Positions 10,416 through 21,799 of a stretch of DNA of 64,000 nt are shown one piece after another. The stretch covers positions 12,981,501 to 13,045,500 of the forward strand of contig JAPTOF010000017.1 in the NCBI GenBank assembly GCA_028554755.1. Reading direction: 5' to 3'. The notes under the pieces were generated by a model, which worked only from the letters and a program-made list of their open reading frames with translations, was not told where the DNA came from and made no database searches. Source of the stretch: Cordia subcordata. Its lineage: Eukaryota > Streptophyta > Magnoliopsida > Boraginales > Cordiaceae. A program made the translations under genes and the position numbers. Positions within the stretch are counted from its first letter, which is position 1. Each line of letters begins with the position of its first letter.

Positions 10416-10599
10416 TAAGAGTCTTAATTATAACTCAAGAAGACTCATGGGCACAGATCATTGGTATTGAATGTATCGTTAGGTTAGCTAGGTTGTGTCG
10501 AGTCAAATTTGCTCCCTTTTTTTTCTATTGCAGAAAAGAGATTACATTGTATATATTATACTTGTTAAAGCATACATACACAATGAAAATAAAACCTTT

Positions 10600-10810
10600 C
10601 CTCATACTATTATGACAAGACGAAGCACAACTAGTTTAACGAGTTCTTTATTTTTGGTGACTATAATTCATGTAGCTATTATCTTTCTCATCATGAGGCA
10701 CTTTGTCTGGTTGCTCTTCTTAGTTTTAATATAGATATGAATTTTCTTTTCATATCTTTAATTCTTTCCTTTTTATTCATTATGTCACTAGAGTTAAGTT
10801 TGTGTAAATA
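10600..10810. repeat. Dispersed non-coding block, copy C
   Basis: Third copy of the block at 3590-3800 and 4620-4780, including ATTCATGTAGCTATTATCTTTCT and a TTTTAATATAGATATGAATTTTC tail region. A further partial match lies at about 9440-9535. Confidence 0.5.
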
Positions 10811-10874
10811 TAATAAATAGATAAATTACTATCATAAATAAACCAATATTCTTTGTACATATTTAAACTTTTAA

Positions 10875-10986
10875 TTGAGGTGTTGAAAGAAGACCCCGTC
10901 ATAGACAAAACCTGAAACTTAAGACGATGGTTGTTCTGGGCATCTACTACAATCAAAGCAACGCAAAGGGCACAAACAATGACCAC
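10875..10986 (-). pseudogene. NHL/LEA2 fragment (membrane segment and start of LEA2 domain)
   Basis: Minus-strand translation gives VCALCVALIVVDAQNNHRLK followed by FQVLSMTGSSFNTS. This aligns with the membrane segment and domain entry (VQNRHHPKFQVESMTVSSFN) of the copy at 11324. Nothing of the N-terminal tail or the rest of the domain is present next to it. It is an isolated remnant of another copy. Confidence 0.7.
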
Positions 10987-11026
10987 TTACATAGGCTTCC
11001 ATTACCGATTTACGGTGTTATCCAAA

Positions 11027-11048
11027 CTTTGGTCGGATTAGGATATCA
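11027..11048 (-). promoter_or_regulatory. Array-wide upstream motif, copy 2
   Basis: Plus-strand CCAAACTTTGGTCGGATTAG, close to the array-wide motif, directly upstream of the fragment at 10875-10986. Confidence 0.35.
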
Positions 11049-11323
11049 GATGCACCTTCGGACATTCTAAAAAACAAGAATCTTTCATTATTTATTCTAT
11101 CTCGACCAAAGTTTTATTTATTTATTTATTTATTTATTTTTATTAGGGTATTTAAATCATATTGACCTTAAAATTAATTTTTAAAAAAAAATTCTTCACA
11201 ATAAGTGCATTTTTCTAGATTCAAAATTTTATTCTCCACCTTACACCAATGATAGTACTGTCACCACAATCAATAACTCATTGGTTTGATAACCATCTAT
11301 TTGTGAAAAGTAATTATAAGAGT

Positions 11324-12093
11324 CTACCATATCATCTGGGTAGAACAAGGAATTGTTGTCCCAAGAGTGCTTCCTTCAGTTGCAGCGGGTGGAATAACAA
11401 CCTTGACATGTTCGCAAACAACACTCATCAACAACCTCTGAGAGTGGCCACCTTGCCATAAATTACCTCGTACATGCACCTCGAAATCGATACCATCATG
11501 GCTTGATCTTTCCACCCTCATTAAACTCGCAGTCCAATCGCTAACGTTGAGTGCGGAGGCACTCAATCTTGCATCAACGAACTTTTGGTTTTGAGGTGGT
11601 TGATCAAAAGATGAAACTTGTGCTCTCGAAAGATTTTTCCCATGGTGAAAAACTGCGATCTCAAGATCGCTATAAATGAAGCTGTCGTCCTTGTTCTTGT
11701 TCCGGACAGACAAGTTAATATCCCAATTTGCTGTCAAATTGTTGGAAGAATCGGAGATGTTGAAAGAAGACACGGTCATGGACTCAACCTGGAACTTAGG
11801 ATGATGTCTGTTTTGGACTATTGAAATTACAAACGGAAACGAAGCCGAGAAAGCACAGACGACGAGGAATACCCATAAACGCCAACAAACGCAGCGGCAT
11901 CTAATTATCTTTTCTTGACGAGTGGCATTGTTTGGGTTTCCGGTGGTTGCAGCTGCAGGTGGTGCTTGTCTGATGAGGTCATGTATGTCTGGTGCCGAAG
12001 GATGGCAAGAACAACGTTGTTGCAAGCAGACACAGGGCAGCCATGGACACCGCCTGTTTGAGTTGATTGAGGTTGCATGGTTAATGGGGGCAT
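11324..12093 (-). pseudogene. NHL/LEA2 copy with a single-base frameshift near the N-terminus
   Basis: From the ATGs at 12093 or 12078 the family N-terminus (MQPQSTQTG.., CPVSACNNVV) is read. Then the frame shifts at about 12005-12012, where one base is missing relative to the intact copy (GTTGTTTGTGGCTACCC there, GTTGTTCTTGCCATCC here). After the shift the correct frame carries an otherwise perfect protein to the stop at 11324: membrane segment (VFLVVCAFSASFPFVISIV), LTANWDINLSVRN, SSFDQPP and a complete C-terminus. That frame has no usable ATG upstream; its open part begins with a TTG, and the first ATG lies inside the LEA2 domain. The gene is therefore broken unless the missing base is a sequencing error. 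The lack of other damage suggests a recent loss or an assembly fault. Confidence 0.8.
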
Positions 12094-12154
12094 GCAAAAC
12101 TTTGGTTGTGTTTGAGTATTCTATGTGAATCGAGAAATTACAATTGACACACCA

Positions 12155-12211
12155 ACTATAAATAGGATTCAATTACCGATTTAAGTGATAAACCAAACTT
12201 TGGTTGGATTA
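12155..12211 (-). promoter_or_regulatory. Promoter elements of the frameshifted NHL copy
   Basis: A TATA-like CTATTTATAG (minus strand, 12156-12165) lies about 65-75 bases before the start codons. The array-wide motif (plus strand CAAACTTTGGTTGGATTAGG, about 12191-12210) lies just upstream of it. The TATA position places the start of transcription near 12130, so codons upstream of that are unlikely to be translated. Confidence 0.4.
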
Positions 12212-12334
12212 GGAAAATGGACTAGATTATATTGTTCTAAGCAAATTGCAATTATATATATGACGACAAATTATTACTACGATTAGAATTTCAAAACACT
12301 TCCTAACAAGATATACCATTACTTAGTCACTCTT

Positions 12335-12595
12335 CTAGTCATAGTAGGACACACTAATATAATTTATTTTTCTGAAATCGTCTAGATACAATGTAGGATT
12401 AATTCTGTTTCTCACAAATTATTTTGATTATAACAATATTCATAACCCTCGCATGTATAATTATTTATTTTTCTCGTGAAAACACCCATGGGAATATATA
12501 AAGTAACGATAGTGTAGTTCTTCAATCCTTCACCTAATTTTAACTTGTAGAAAATATTTTTTCCAGTTGTATCGCAAGCATTCTTTTGGCGTGTG
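12335..12595. repeat. Duplicated NHL upstream block, copy 1
   Basis: Matches 13521-13775 at roughly 80% by eye, starting TAGTCACTCTTCTAGTCATA and ending near GCAAGCAT(A/T)CTTT. A shorter related pair lies at 12190-12300 and 12750-12880. The region is therefore a tandem segmental duplication of DNA upstream of an NHL copy. Confidence 0.65.
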
Positions 12596-13227
12596 CATGG
12601 ATGATTACATTATCTTTGTGTTTATTTATTTTCTAGTAATATTACCTTGGTCGAGATTGCCAAAAAATTTCGCAAAATTTACAAATAACTGATTTTGTGA
12701 TATCGCTCTTTAAAAAATTGTTTTTTTTTTCTTTTTTTGACAAATAACTTTGGTTTGATTACGAAACCGGACTCGATTATAGTGTTCTAAGCAAATTGCA
12801 ATTTTATGACAAATTATTAACACGAGTGGAATTTCAACACCTTAGAGCTCACACGATCTAACAAAATACACCATGACACCACCGACATGCATGATAGGAG
12901 AAACTGAGTCAAAATTGACCTAGCTTTAGTACTATATTAAAAATTTTGTGAGGTTTTATTATAAAAATTAATTGGTCAACGTGACAAATAGTTTAGGGCC
13001 TTTATTAGATGGTCTTAGATTTTATTATGTTTCTTGATAAAAAAAAATTAAAGTAATGAAAACACGTAAGCTTCGAAATTTAAAATACATGACCAAATAA
13101 ATAATCAAAAAGAAGAAAGTCTTTTACCGATTATTTCGATGTTTGTATCATGTTTCTTCTCAGGCTCGTAATGATGATCAGCCATTGCTTTCTTTTCAGG
13201 CTATAAGCTAATTATAGGTCTTTAATT

Positions 13228-13480
13228 CTAAAAGGGTTAACCAAAGGAGAACCCCTTTTCCACCTGGCCAGAGGCCCCTTAACCAGGCGGGAGGTAAATC
13301 GAGGGATGTGCGTGAGTGGCAGCCCGACCAGGGAGAGGACCAACGGGCGTGGAAATCCAGCAACAGCCCCCGCAATATTTCAGCGGAGTACTGCCGCCAC
13401 ACGGACTCGATCCCGCGTTGTCAGGGTGTCTCTACCCTAATCACCTGGCCACTTACCAACTCACCTATGCCCCTGGGGGC
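13228..13480 (-). mobile_element. tRNA-derived SINE with perfect 18-bp target duplication
   Basis: A GC-rich 253-bp insert in AT-rich DNA, flanked by identical copies of AATTATAGGTCTTTAATT at 13210-13227 and 13481-13498. Read on the minus strand it begins GGGGGCATAGGTGAGTTGG, which resembles the A box of a polymerase III promoter. About 55 bases on it has GGGATCGAGTCC, a close B box, as in tRNA genes. The tail ends GGTTAACCCTTTTAG. The perfect duplication implies a young insertion. The SINE family is not assigned. Confidence 0.8.
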
Positions 13481-13520
13481 AATTATAGGTCTTTAATTGA
13501 ATAGAAGACAGTTAATTAGT

Positions 13521-13775
13521 TAGTCACTCTTCTACTCATAGTAGGACACTTATATAATTTATTTTTCTGAAATTGTCCATTAATTTCGTTTTTCACAACT
13601 TATTTGATTGTAATAATATTCATAGTCCTCGCACCTATAATTGTTCATTATTTTTCTCATGAAAATACTCTTGGGAATATAGAGTAATGATAATATAGTT
13701 AAGTCCTTCAATCATTCGCATGATTCTTATAACTTGTAGAAAATATTTTCGAATTGCATTGCAAGCATACTTTAA
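13521..13775. repeat. Duplicated NHL upstream block, copy 2
   Basis: Second copy of the block at 12335-12595. The SINE at 13228-13480 sits just to its left, so the insertion postdates or accompanies the duplication. Confidence 0.6.
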
Positions 13776-13844
13776 TTTATTGTTTTGAATTTCAAAAATT
13801 TAATTACCAACCAACTAATGCTTAAAATAATTCTGTTTGGAGCT

Positions 13845-13960
13845 TAAGGAACAACTCAAGTAGTTAAAATTATCTACTTGAGACTATCTTCACCCTGGCA
13901 TGAAGTCCTGAGTTTAATCCCATCGAGTTGGGGGTTAATACCCAAAAAAAAGAAGTTTGT
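13845..13960 (+). mobile_element. Possible tRNA-derived SINE remnant
   Basis: Contains AACTCAAGTAGTTAAAA and, about 55 bases on, CTGAGTTTAATCCC, spaced like degenerate A and B boxes. A short A-run follows (about 13946-13955). No convincing target duplication was found. Confidence 0.35.
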
Positions 13961-14334
13961 TTGTTTTAGTTAGCGACAACTAATGACTAAAATATGTCCT
14001 TCAATAAAAGGGTTAATGTGCAACTTATGACAGTCACTCGAATAAAATACAAATTTGCTTTAAATTGTGTGTTTTTTTTCTTAAATTTTTGAAGTCTCTG
14101 AAGGTTATCCTCTCAACGTCAAGATTGGAGTTCAACTTGTCTTCAACCTCAAGAACTTCAATAGCTATACGATTGGTATGAATAAAAGTTTCAACTAAGA
14201 CCAAAAAACAATTAACAATTGAGAAAAGCAAATTATGACTTGAACTATTATATCAATGGTAATAATTACATTACGACGTACAAGTACGTAATACTATCCT
14301 AAAAATGATCACTCCTAATGAAAAAAAAAATGTA

Positions 14335-14560
14335 GATTTGCAGCAATTAATAATCACAAGTATGTGTAGTTCCAAGCATTTTTCCTTCGGTTGCGTTTGG
14401 TGAAAATCCAACCTTCACATCCTTGCAAAGAGCGTCGACTAAAATCAACACCATCACGCTGGCCTCTCTCCAGAGATATCACACCAGCCGTCTGATCAGT
14501 AATGTTGAGCTTATAAGCGCTCAATCTTACGTTTATAAACGTCTAGTTTTTAGGTGGTTG
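14335..14560 (-). pseudogene. NHL/LEA2 copy, 3' half (split by a copia element)
   Basis: Minus-strand sequence encodes the C-terminal half of an NHL protein: QPPKN, RLSAYKLNITDQTAGVI, a Lys/Asp-Val segment and an end like NATEGKMLGTTHTC, with at least one stop and a frameshift. The left edge of the copia element follows at 14561 and the gene resumes at 21800, so the two parts were once continuous at the FDQPP motif. The copy carried a defect in each half and cannot be active. Confidence 0.85.
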
Positions 14561-14993
14561 TGTTGGAAAATTTCTCTTTAAAGTGAGCTATCGTTAATTA
14601 TTTTTGGTTTTATAAAATAGGTTGAATATCTAGTTCATAAGTTGGGTTTTGTGATCATATTGGTTTTAGCCCACCTCATAAATTCATACGTTTTTTTTGT
14701 GCGTAGGCCCATATATTCTGATAAATTTTTTTATGGGTAGGATTGTCAGAATTTATTATAAATAGGGCTAGGTCCCCTTTTCTACTCTTGACCTAACAGT
14801 TGTTCCCATAAGCATCTGTTAATATTGAATAGAGCAGGGAGAGGAAGATCTAAGTCTAGACTGGGTGACAGTTATTTTTTCAACAATAGTTCTTTAACAA
14901 TAATGACTCAAACAGGTATGTGCTTCCGCTATCAATTATGTCATTGAATTTTATATTGTAAATTCATGTATACGATATTATATTGCACTTACA
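14561..14993 (+). repeat. 5' LTR of the copia element
   Basis: 433 bp, TGTTGG..TTACA. It has a TATAAATAG word (about 14757-14765) that could serve as the LTR promoter. By eye it differs from the 3' LTR at about 33 positions, nearly all transitions. Confidence 0.93.
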
Positions 14994-15559
14994 TGTGGTA
15001 TCAGAGCCACTTATACATGGATTTACATGTATTTTTTTAAAGAAAAATTGAAATACTTGTTTGAGCATATAAACTACGAAAGTTGTTGATGATTGCTTAT
15101 ATTATTATTAAATTTTATTTCATAAAATTGATTAAGTGCTTTCGTAGAACTCTCCTTGGTCGTTCTTGATGTATTTTATGATCTATTTTAATTTTTGTGT
15201 TTTCCCTCTGAATTATTTAGAGAAAGCCAATCACCACTCACATCAAGAAAATAGCCATTTTTTAAATTAAAAAAGGGAATATTAATGATTTGATTTGTGT
15301 TTTTGAAGACCCATGTTTTGGTCCTGTGTTTCAAATTTTTCGATTTTCTTGATTTTTAATAAAATGAACAAAAAAAACTATTTGCATAATCTAGCAACGA
15401 ATTCAACTTTTTCTAGTGAAATTGATGTTAAATTTGAATTTCTAGGTGAAAAAGACTAGGATTAGATTATTTGATTACAAAAATCGAATTAGATTCGAGG
15501 TTTTTATGACATGGGTTTTCGTTTTGGGTCTAAACATACTCTGTATTAGGCCGTTTTAA

Positions 15560-15860
15560 AGGTAGAAGGGCCATGTTTGGTAAATAAGACTTTAGGGTGA
15601 TTAAACTTTACAATTAATAAGCATAGCCAAACAGAATCTTATTTTAAATTGGTAAGGGATGTGTTTGGCAAATAGTCCTTTTGGGATATTTAGGCTTTTG
15701 TTATATATAAGCGCAACCAAACAAGGCCCTTGTGTTTTAAGTTAGAAAGGACTGCGTTTGACAAAATTTAATTTCTTTAGCTTTTTGGTCTTTGGATTAT
15801 TTGCATAACCAAATAGAGCCCTTATTTTTAAGTTAGAAAGGTCTTGTTTGGCTAAAGGTT
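15560..15860 (+). repeat. Four degenerate repeats in the copia leader
   Basis: Units of about 85-95 bp each contain a GTTTGG(C/T)AAA word and end near AGC(A/G)(T/C)A(A/G)CCAAACA. They start at about 15565, 15650, 15745 and 15833 and lie in the untranslated leader, between the primer-binding site and the gag region. Confidence 0.55.
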
Positions 15861-18800
15861 TTTCTTACCAAAGACATAGCATTGCATATTTTATATCTAC
15901 TAAACAATGCCTTTGCTACTATGGAATTAAATTTAATTCAAAATGTTAAATTTTGTGTGTGTGTGTGTGTGTATATATATATCTTTTGAAAAGAAAAAAG
16001 AAAAAGAAATCATTATGGCTGAGGTTTTTTTTTTGGTCATCCATTATTCTATAAATAAATATATATACATATGATATATGTATTTGGGGCTCGTTAAAAA
16101 ATAATAATAATAATAATTATTATTATTATTAGTTTCATTTTTTTAATTCTGTTTGATTGTATATGGCAAACTGAAATATATTTTGTTATGCCTTAAGATA
16201 CGTCATTAATGGTGACGTGTTCTTGCAAAGAATATTTTATAATTATTGCTTATGTCATATTCCTTTTAAAGTATTAAATTAATTAATAAATCATTAATTG
16301 ATTTACTATAACGAGTCTTTAGGGCACTTTTAAATGCAAGTGCCATCATCTATTTACTTTTGCAAAAATAATAGAATTCTATTGCTAAGCGAGTTGCCAT
16401 TGGATCAAGTTAATATTTGGTTTTGGCACCAGTAACAATTGTTTTAGTTTTGTTATGAAAATAAATTTAATTAAACTTTGAAATTTTATATATCTTCTAT
16501 TGCTAGATTATTCATATGTGCTCTTGAAATTTATTGAAGAATGTAATTTTAAATTGATCACTGAGACATGTCATATTGAATTGTTTCATATTATGTGGTT
16601 AATCACATACATAGCATTTTGTGATTAAAGTTAAGCATTAATTTTTCCCGGTGAATTGACAGCATATATTTTAGTAGGCAAATTCACCAAAGTGATTTGC
16701 CCAATTAAATCTATGACTTTTCTCATTTTGTTTGGGAAACTACTATGGTAAAGTGCGCAATGTTCTCCCAAAGGAGATCATTATATGGCTTTAACTCGGT
16801 AGCATAAACATAAAGTATGGACCAAGATTACAATGCTATTAGGGAGCTCAATTACCCAAAGGTGGTTGACTTTTCTTTCAGTGAGGTAATCTTATATGTA
16901 TTACTTTATGTTAAAAGAGCGCCTATTTACATGTTAAATTATTTGCCCAAAGGCAGATATGGCAACGATGTGCTTAGACTCTTTTGTTTATAATGCTTAC
17001 TCTCGTAATATAGTATGTGTGCATAATGTTTATTGATATTGCATTCTTTTCTTGGATTGTTTCATTTACTTTCAACAATCATTACTTAGATGTTTTGAAT
17101 AGATAAAACCATTATGAAATGAAAGCAAATATTGAGTTTTATTTGAGTATAGTCAGTACTGACTTGACATTATATTTGATGCACATGCTGCTTTGGTTGA
17201 TAAAAATGATAATAAAGAAAGGGTAATATAATTGGCAATAGGAGAGGTCTAACTGTCTTACTTAATAACTATGAAAAGACCAAATTGAGTATTTATTGAA
17301 TGGCTTGTCTTGAACTAAGAATGTAAAAGAACTCTTAATAGCTATAGGAGAGAAATACCAAGGAATCTTAGAATATTGATGACCAAAAAATTACCTATTA
17401 TGTTATTGAGGAAAACAATATTAAGGGTAGAAACCCAAAGGTTGTATATTTTGTTTCCAATTTTAAGCCCTATTCTTAGAACGTTAGTACCTCGAATTTT
17501 AAGAGTCATGTTCCTAAGAGAGGTCATAGTTTTAAAAAGGGTAATAACGGTCAAATCTAGATCGTAGATTAAAATCACAATATAAGAGGTCCCAAATCTG
17601 CTATTAGTAAGTTTGATAAGAATTCTTACTTTTTGTAAGGTTATAAAAGAGCTCATTGCACAAGTTCAATTTTGGTTAAATAAAGAGAAAATAGATGAGG
17701 GGCAAGTGGATTAGAATCTTACATTGGAACTATTAGTCTGTATTTAAAAAATTACTTTTGAACTTATTTTAGAAAATGTTTTAGACAGAACTTGATTCCT
17801 ATTTTTTTTTAGACAAGTTTGGTTATGATTTTTACTTTAGAAATGACCAAGTACAATTGTTTTTTAATTCTAAAATTATTGGTAAATGTGTTTTATCAAA
17901 TGGTTTATACCAATTGTGCTTATTCCTAGGAAGTTCTCGTGACTCTTTTCATATAAAAAATTTTGCTTCTAAAAGGAGTTTAATTATAAGAAAATTTTCC
18001 TTTACTGTGACATATAAGGTTAGGTCATATTTTTAGGGAAAGAATTGAAATATTCATTAACAATGAGATTTTACCTTCTCTAAATTTTTTATGATTTTAA
18101 AACTTATATTGGGTGCATAAGAGGTAAGCGCACTAAAGTTAAAAGAAATATGCTACCCACAAGTTTGCCTTTTAAAAGTGTTAAACATAGATACTACTAG
18201 AACTGTTTCGATTATATTGTGTGGTAATAAATATTTTGTTACATTCATTGATGATTTTTCTCATTATAGATACCTCTATCTAATTAAATAAAAATCTTAC
18301 ACTACTAAGAAATTTAAAATTTTTAACACAAGTAGAAAAACAACTTGGGAAGGCTATAAAAATTGTTGGATCTGACAGAAGAGGTGAATACTGTGGTAGG
18401 CTTGGATCTCCAGACAACAAATAGGGTCATTCACTAAGTACTTACAGAATTATAGGATTATTGCCCAGTAGACTATGTCTAGTATGCCTGAGTAAAATGG
18501 TGTGATCGAAAGGTGAAAATACACCTTTACAGATATGATAAGAAGCATGTTGAGTGTTACTGACCTACTAAAGTATCTTTGCAATGAAGCCATTAAAATT
18601 TCTTGTTAAATACTTAACCATCTTCCCAACAAGTTTGTCCCTAAGGCTCATTTTTCGAATTTTGGTTAGGAAGAAACCCAGTTTGACCGATTTTCGATTT
18701 GGGGTTATCCTACTTAAGTAAGGATTTTCAAATAAGAAACCACTAACCCTAAGACTATTCGTTGTTTTATTAGGTATTTGGCTCATTTTAATAATATAAG

Positions 18801-20839
18801 TTCTACTCTCTTACATGTGCTTCTAAGATTGTCAAATCTCAAATGTCCAAATTCTTACAATTGGATGTTGGTAATGTTGTATGTCCTCAACCTACTACTG
18901 AGGATAATGATAGAGAAATTGTCTCATTTCCACTTCTAATAAGTAGTCAGGATGGTACTCTACTCATATTGAGAGACAAGATATTAGTGAGTACCTTATA
19001 ATAGATGATGATGTTACAGCTAATGACAATCTACATATTGAGATCTCACAACCTTATGAGATTAATGATGAACAACATTTAAAAGGTCTATTAGAGAAAG
19101 AAGACATTCTATCTATAATGATTATCGCATTTACTTGAATGCTATGAGAGATGAGATGTAACCTATGATGAAAATAAATTTGGAAACTTATTGATCTTCT
19201 TAAAGGAGATAATCTTATTGGTTACAAATAGGTCTTTAAGACCAAGAGAGATCTCATAGAGAAGCTTGAGAGGCCAAAGGTGAAATTAGTTACAAAAGGC
19301 TTTATCGAAAGAAAAGGTATAAATTATAATGAAATCTTTTTCACATGTTTCTATAAAATATTCTTTGAGCTATGAATGGCTCTTATGGATGTGAAAATAG
19401 TTTTCCTTAATAGTGATATATATCTATAAGTCTACATGAAATAGCCTGAGGGTTTACTATTATTGGTAAGGATAATATGGCTTGTAGACTTAGAAAATCC
19501 ATTTATGGTTTTGAATCAAGCCTCAGAGTAATGAATATTTGAAGTTTGACGAAATAATAACTTCTTATTATTTTGAGAAAAATAGAGTTGATCCATGTAT
19601 ATACTTCAAGATTAGTAGAAGTAAATTTGTCTTCCTATTATTGCATGTTGATGATATTTTGCTAGTTATATATAACTTCGGTTTGCTCCATGAGACTAAA
19701 TAATATTTTACTTAAGACTTTCGATATGAAAGATCTTGAGGATGCTTCTTTTGTACTTGGTACTAAGTTTTGTTGAAATAGGTCTCTTGGAATTTTAAAT
19801 CTTTTACGAAATCTTACATTGATTGAGTTTTCAGAATTTTTTTGGTGTAAAGGATTGTAAGTCTTGTGTGCATTTATTGTAAAAGGTGATCAACTCAAAT
19901 TGAAGCAATATCCTCAAAATGATATAGAGAGGGATTCTATGAAAGATATACCTTGTGCTAGTGCTATTGAGAGCCTGTTGTATGATCTACTATGCGCTAG
20001 ACTTGATATCGCTTTTGCGATAAGAGTTTTGATTGGTAATAAATCCTGGAATGGATTATTGTATTATTGCTAATTAGGTAATAAAATACCTACAAAAGAC
20101 CAAAAATTATACGTTTGTTTGCTTTAAAGTAGATTATCTAAAGTTGGTTGGATATTCTTCCTTTGGCTACATTGGATGCTCAAATTATTGAAAATTTACT
20201 TTTGGGTATATCTTTCTATTAGTTGGAAGGGCCATGTCTTGGAAGAGTGCAAAATAATAGCTTAATGCCTCTTCAACTATATGAATTTGTGGCTTGTTAT
20301 GATGCCTCATCTTCTGCTATATGTTTTAAGAATATGATATCTAGTTTTGAGAATTATAAATTCTGTTACTAGATCTATTAAGATCTATTGTGATAATAAA
20401 GTTGTTGCTCTATTCTCAAAGAATAATAAGAAAATTAATGCTTGTTAGCATATAAATATCAAGTTCTTGGTAGTCAAAGACTTTGTCAAAAGTGATGGCA
20501 TTCATATAGAATGAATTGCTATTGATGACGTATTAATTGACTCCTTGTCCAAGGGTCTTTGACTTATGATTTTTGTGAAACATGTTAGAAATATGAGTAT
20601 TTTACAATCTTTTTTATGCTATTGTCTAGTGGGAGCTTTATATCATCATGTAATGTTAGATGTTCCCATTATTTTATGTTTTGCTTTGCACATTAGTGCA
20701 TTTGTACAATAGCATGTTGTTTTATGGTTTACAACATAATTTTATGTTGTGATTACTCATATTCATAATTTGTTGAGGATCTTATGTTTGGTGTCCATTG
20801 CGATAAGATCCTCTATTGAGTTTAAATATCTCCATAAGG

Positions 20840-21030
20840 ACACATTTTGGTTGGAGATATATATTCTTACCTCTGGCATGTTGATCGCCATTTTATGAGG
20901 TTAAGAATAATCTATCCTCTGGTCTATTGAATGCCATTTTTTGTGAGGATATGTGTTCTTTTCTCTAGCATATTGAACGCTATTTTGTGATGATAAGAAT
21001 AATAGATTTCTCTTGCTTTAAATGCTGATA
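20840..21030 (+). repeat. Three degenerate repeats before the 3' LTR
   Basis: Three units of about 65 bp share the pattern CT(C)TGGCATGTTGATCGCCA, then TTTTnTGAGGATAAGAAT. They lie in the non-coding space between the RNase H remnant and the polypurine tract. Confidence 0.5.
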
Positions 21031-21366
21031 TTGGAGAAATCATGTCGAGGACTGACAAAGAAATAGCACATTTTGATCACATATTGGTGCTAGTTTCTTA
21101 CTACGCTGCTGTATGTTTGGTCCATGACGATAAGGTTGGATGACATTTGTGACCATGGAAAGTCTTGTGTCAATAAGGAACACTATGACTACTATGATTC
21201 GATGTTTGACAATCTTGTTGGTCTGAATATGCGTTTGAGGTATAATCTTGTGAATCAGAATATTTTAAAAATTGTGGCCACATTCTATTTTCTATTCAGC
21301 CTAATAAATATTTTTCTTAAGAATTTTTGAAAAATAAATAAAACAATTAACGTTGCCCTGGGAGAC

Positions 21367-21799
21367 TGTTGGAAAATTTCTCTTTAAAGTGGGCTATCGT
21401 TAACTATTTTTGGTTTTATAAAATAGGCTGAATATCTGGTTCACAAGTTGGGCTTTGTGATCATATTGGTTTTAGCCCATCTCATAAATCTATACGGTTC
21501 TTTTGTGCGTAGACTCATATATTCTGATAAATCTTTTTATGGGTAGGACTGTCAGAATTTATTATAAATAGGGCTAGGCCCCCTCTCCTACTCCTGACCT
21601 AACGGTTGTTCCTATAAGCATCTGTTAATATTAAGTAGAGCAGGGAGAGGAAGATCTAAGCCTAGACTAGGTGACAGTTATTTTTTCAACAATAATTCTT
21701 TAATAATAATGGCTCAAATAGGTATGTGCTTCCGCTATCAATTATGTCTTTGAATTTTATATTGTAAATTCATGTATACAATCTTATATTGCGCTTACA
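21367..21799 (+). repeat. 3' LTR of the copia element
   Basis: 433 bp, same length and ends as the 5' LTR, directly followed by the GGTTG target duplication and the other half of the NHL pseudogene. Confidence 0.93.

Larger units (their letters stand above)
14561..21799 (+). mobile_element. Ty1/copia LTR retrotransposon, degenerate, inside an NHL gene
   Basis: Two 433-bp LTRs (14561-14993, 21367-21799) begin TGTTGG and end TTACA; the whole element is flanked by a 5-bp GGTTG duplication (14556-14560, 21800-21804). A primer-binding site TGGTATCAGAGC (14996-15007), complementary to initiator Met-tRNA, follows the left LTR after two bases. A purine-rich GGGAGA tract precedes the right LTR. Inside, plus-strand remnants of a pol polyprotein occur in copia order: integrase-like TFIDDFSHYRYLYLIK (about 18240), reverse transcriptase with DVK..FLN, PEG and HVDDILLV (19390-19670), and RNase H with CDNKVVAL..FSKN (20380-20430). 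All are interrupted by stops and frameshifts, so it cannot move by itself. Confidence 0.95.

Noticed and set aside
11324..12172. Intact 282-aa NHL gene in one frame
   Set aside because: The frame begins with a TTG rather than ATG and its start lies upstream of the likely TATA box. The family N-terminus is in another frame, so it was called frameshifted.
17342..17656. Minus-strand frame of 104 codons inside the copia element
   Set aside because: It is antisense to the degenerate gag region (RAHC zinc-knuckle remnant near 17650) and has no independent support.
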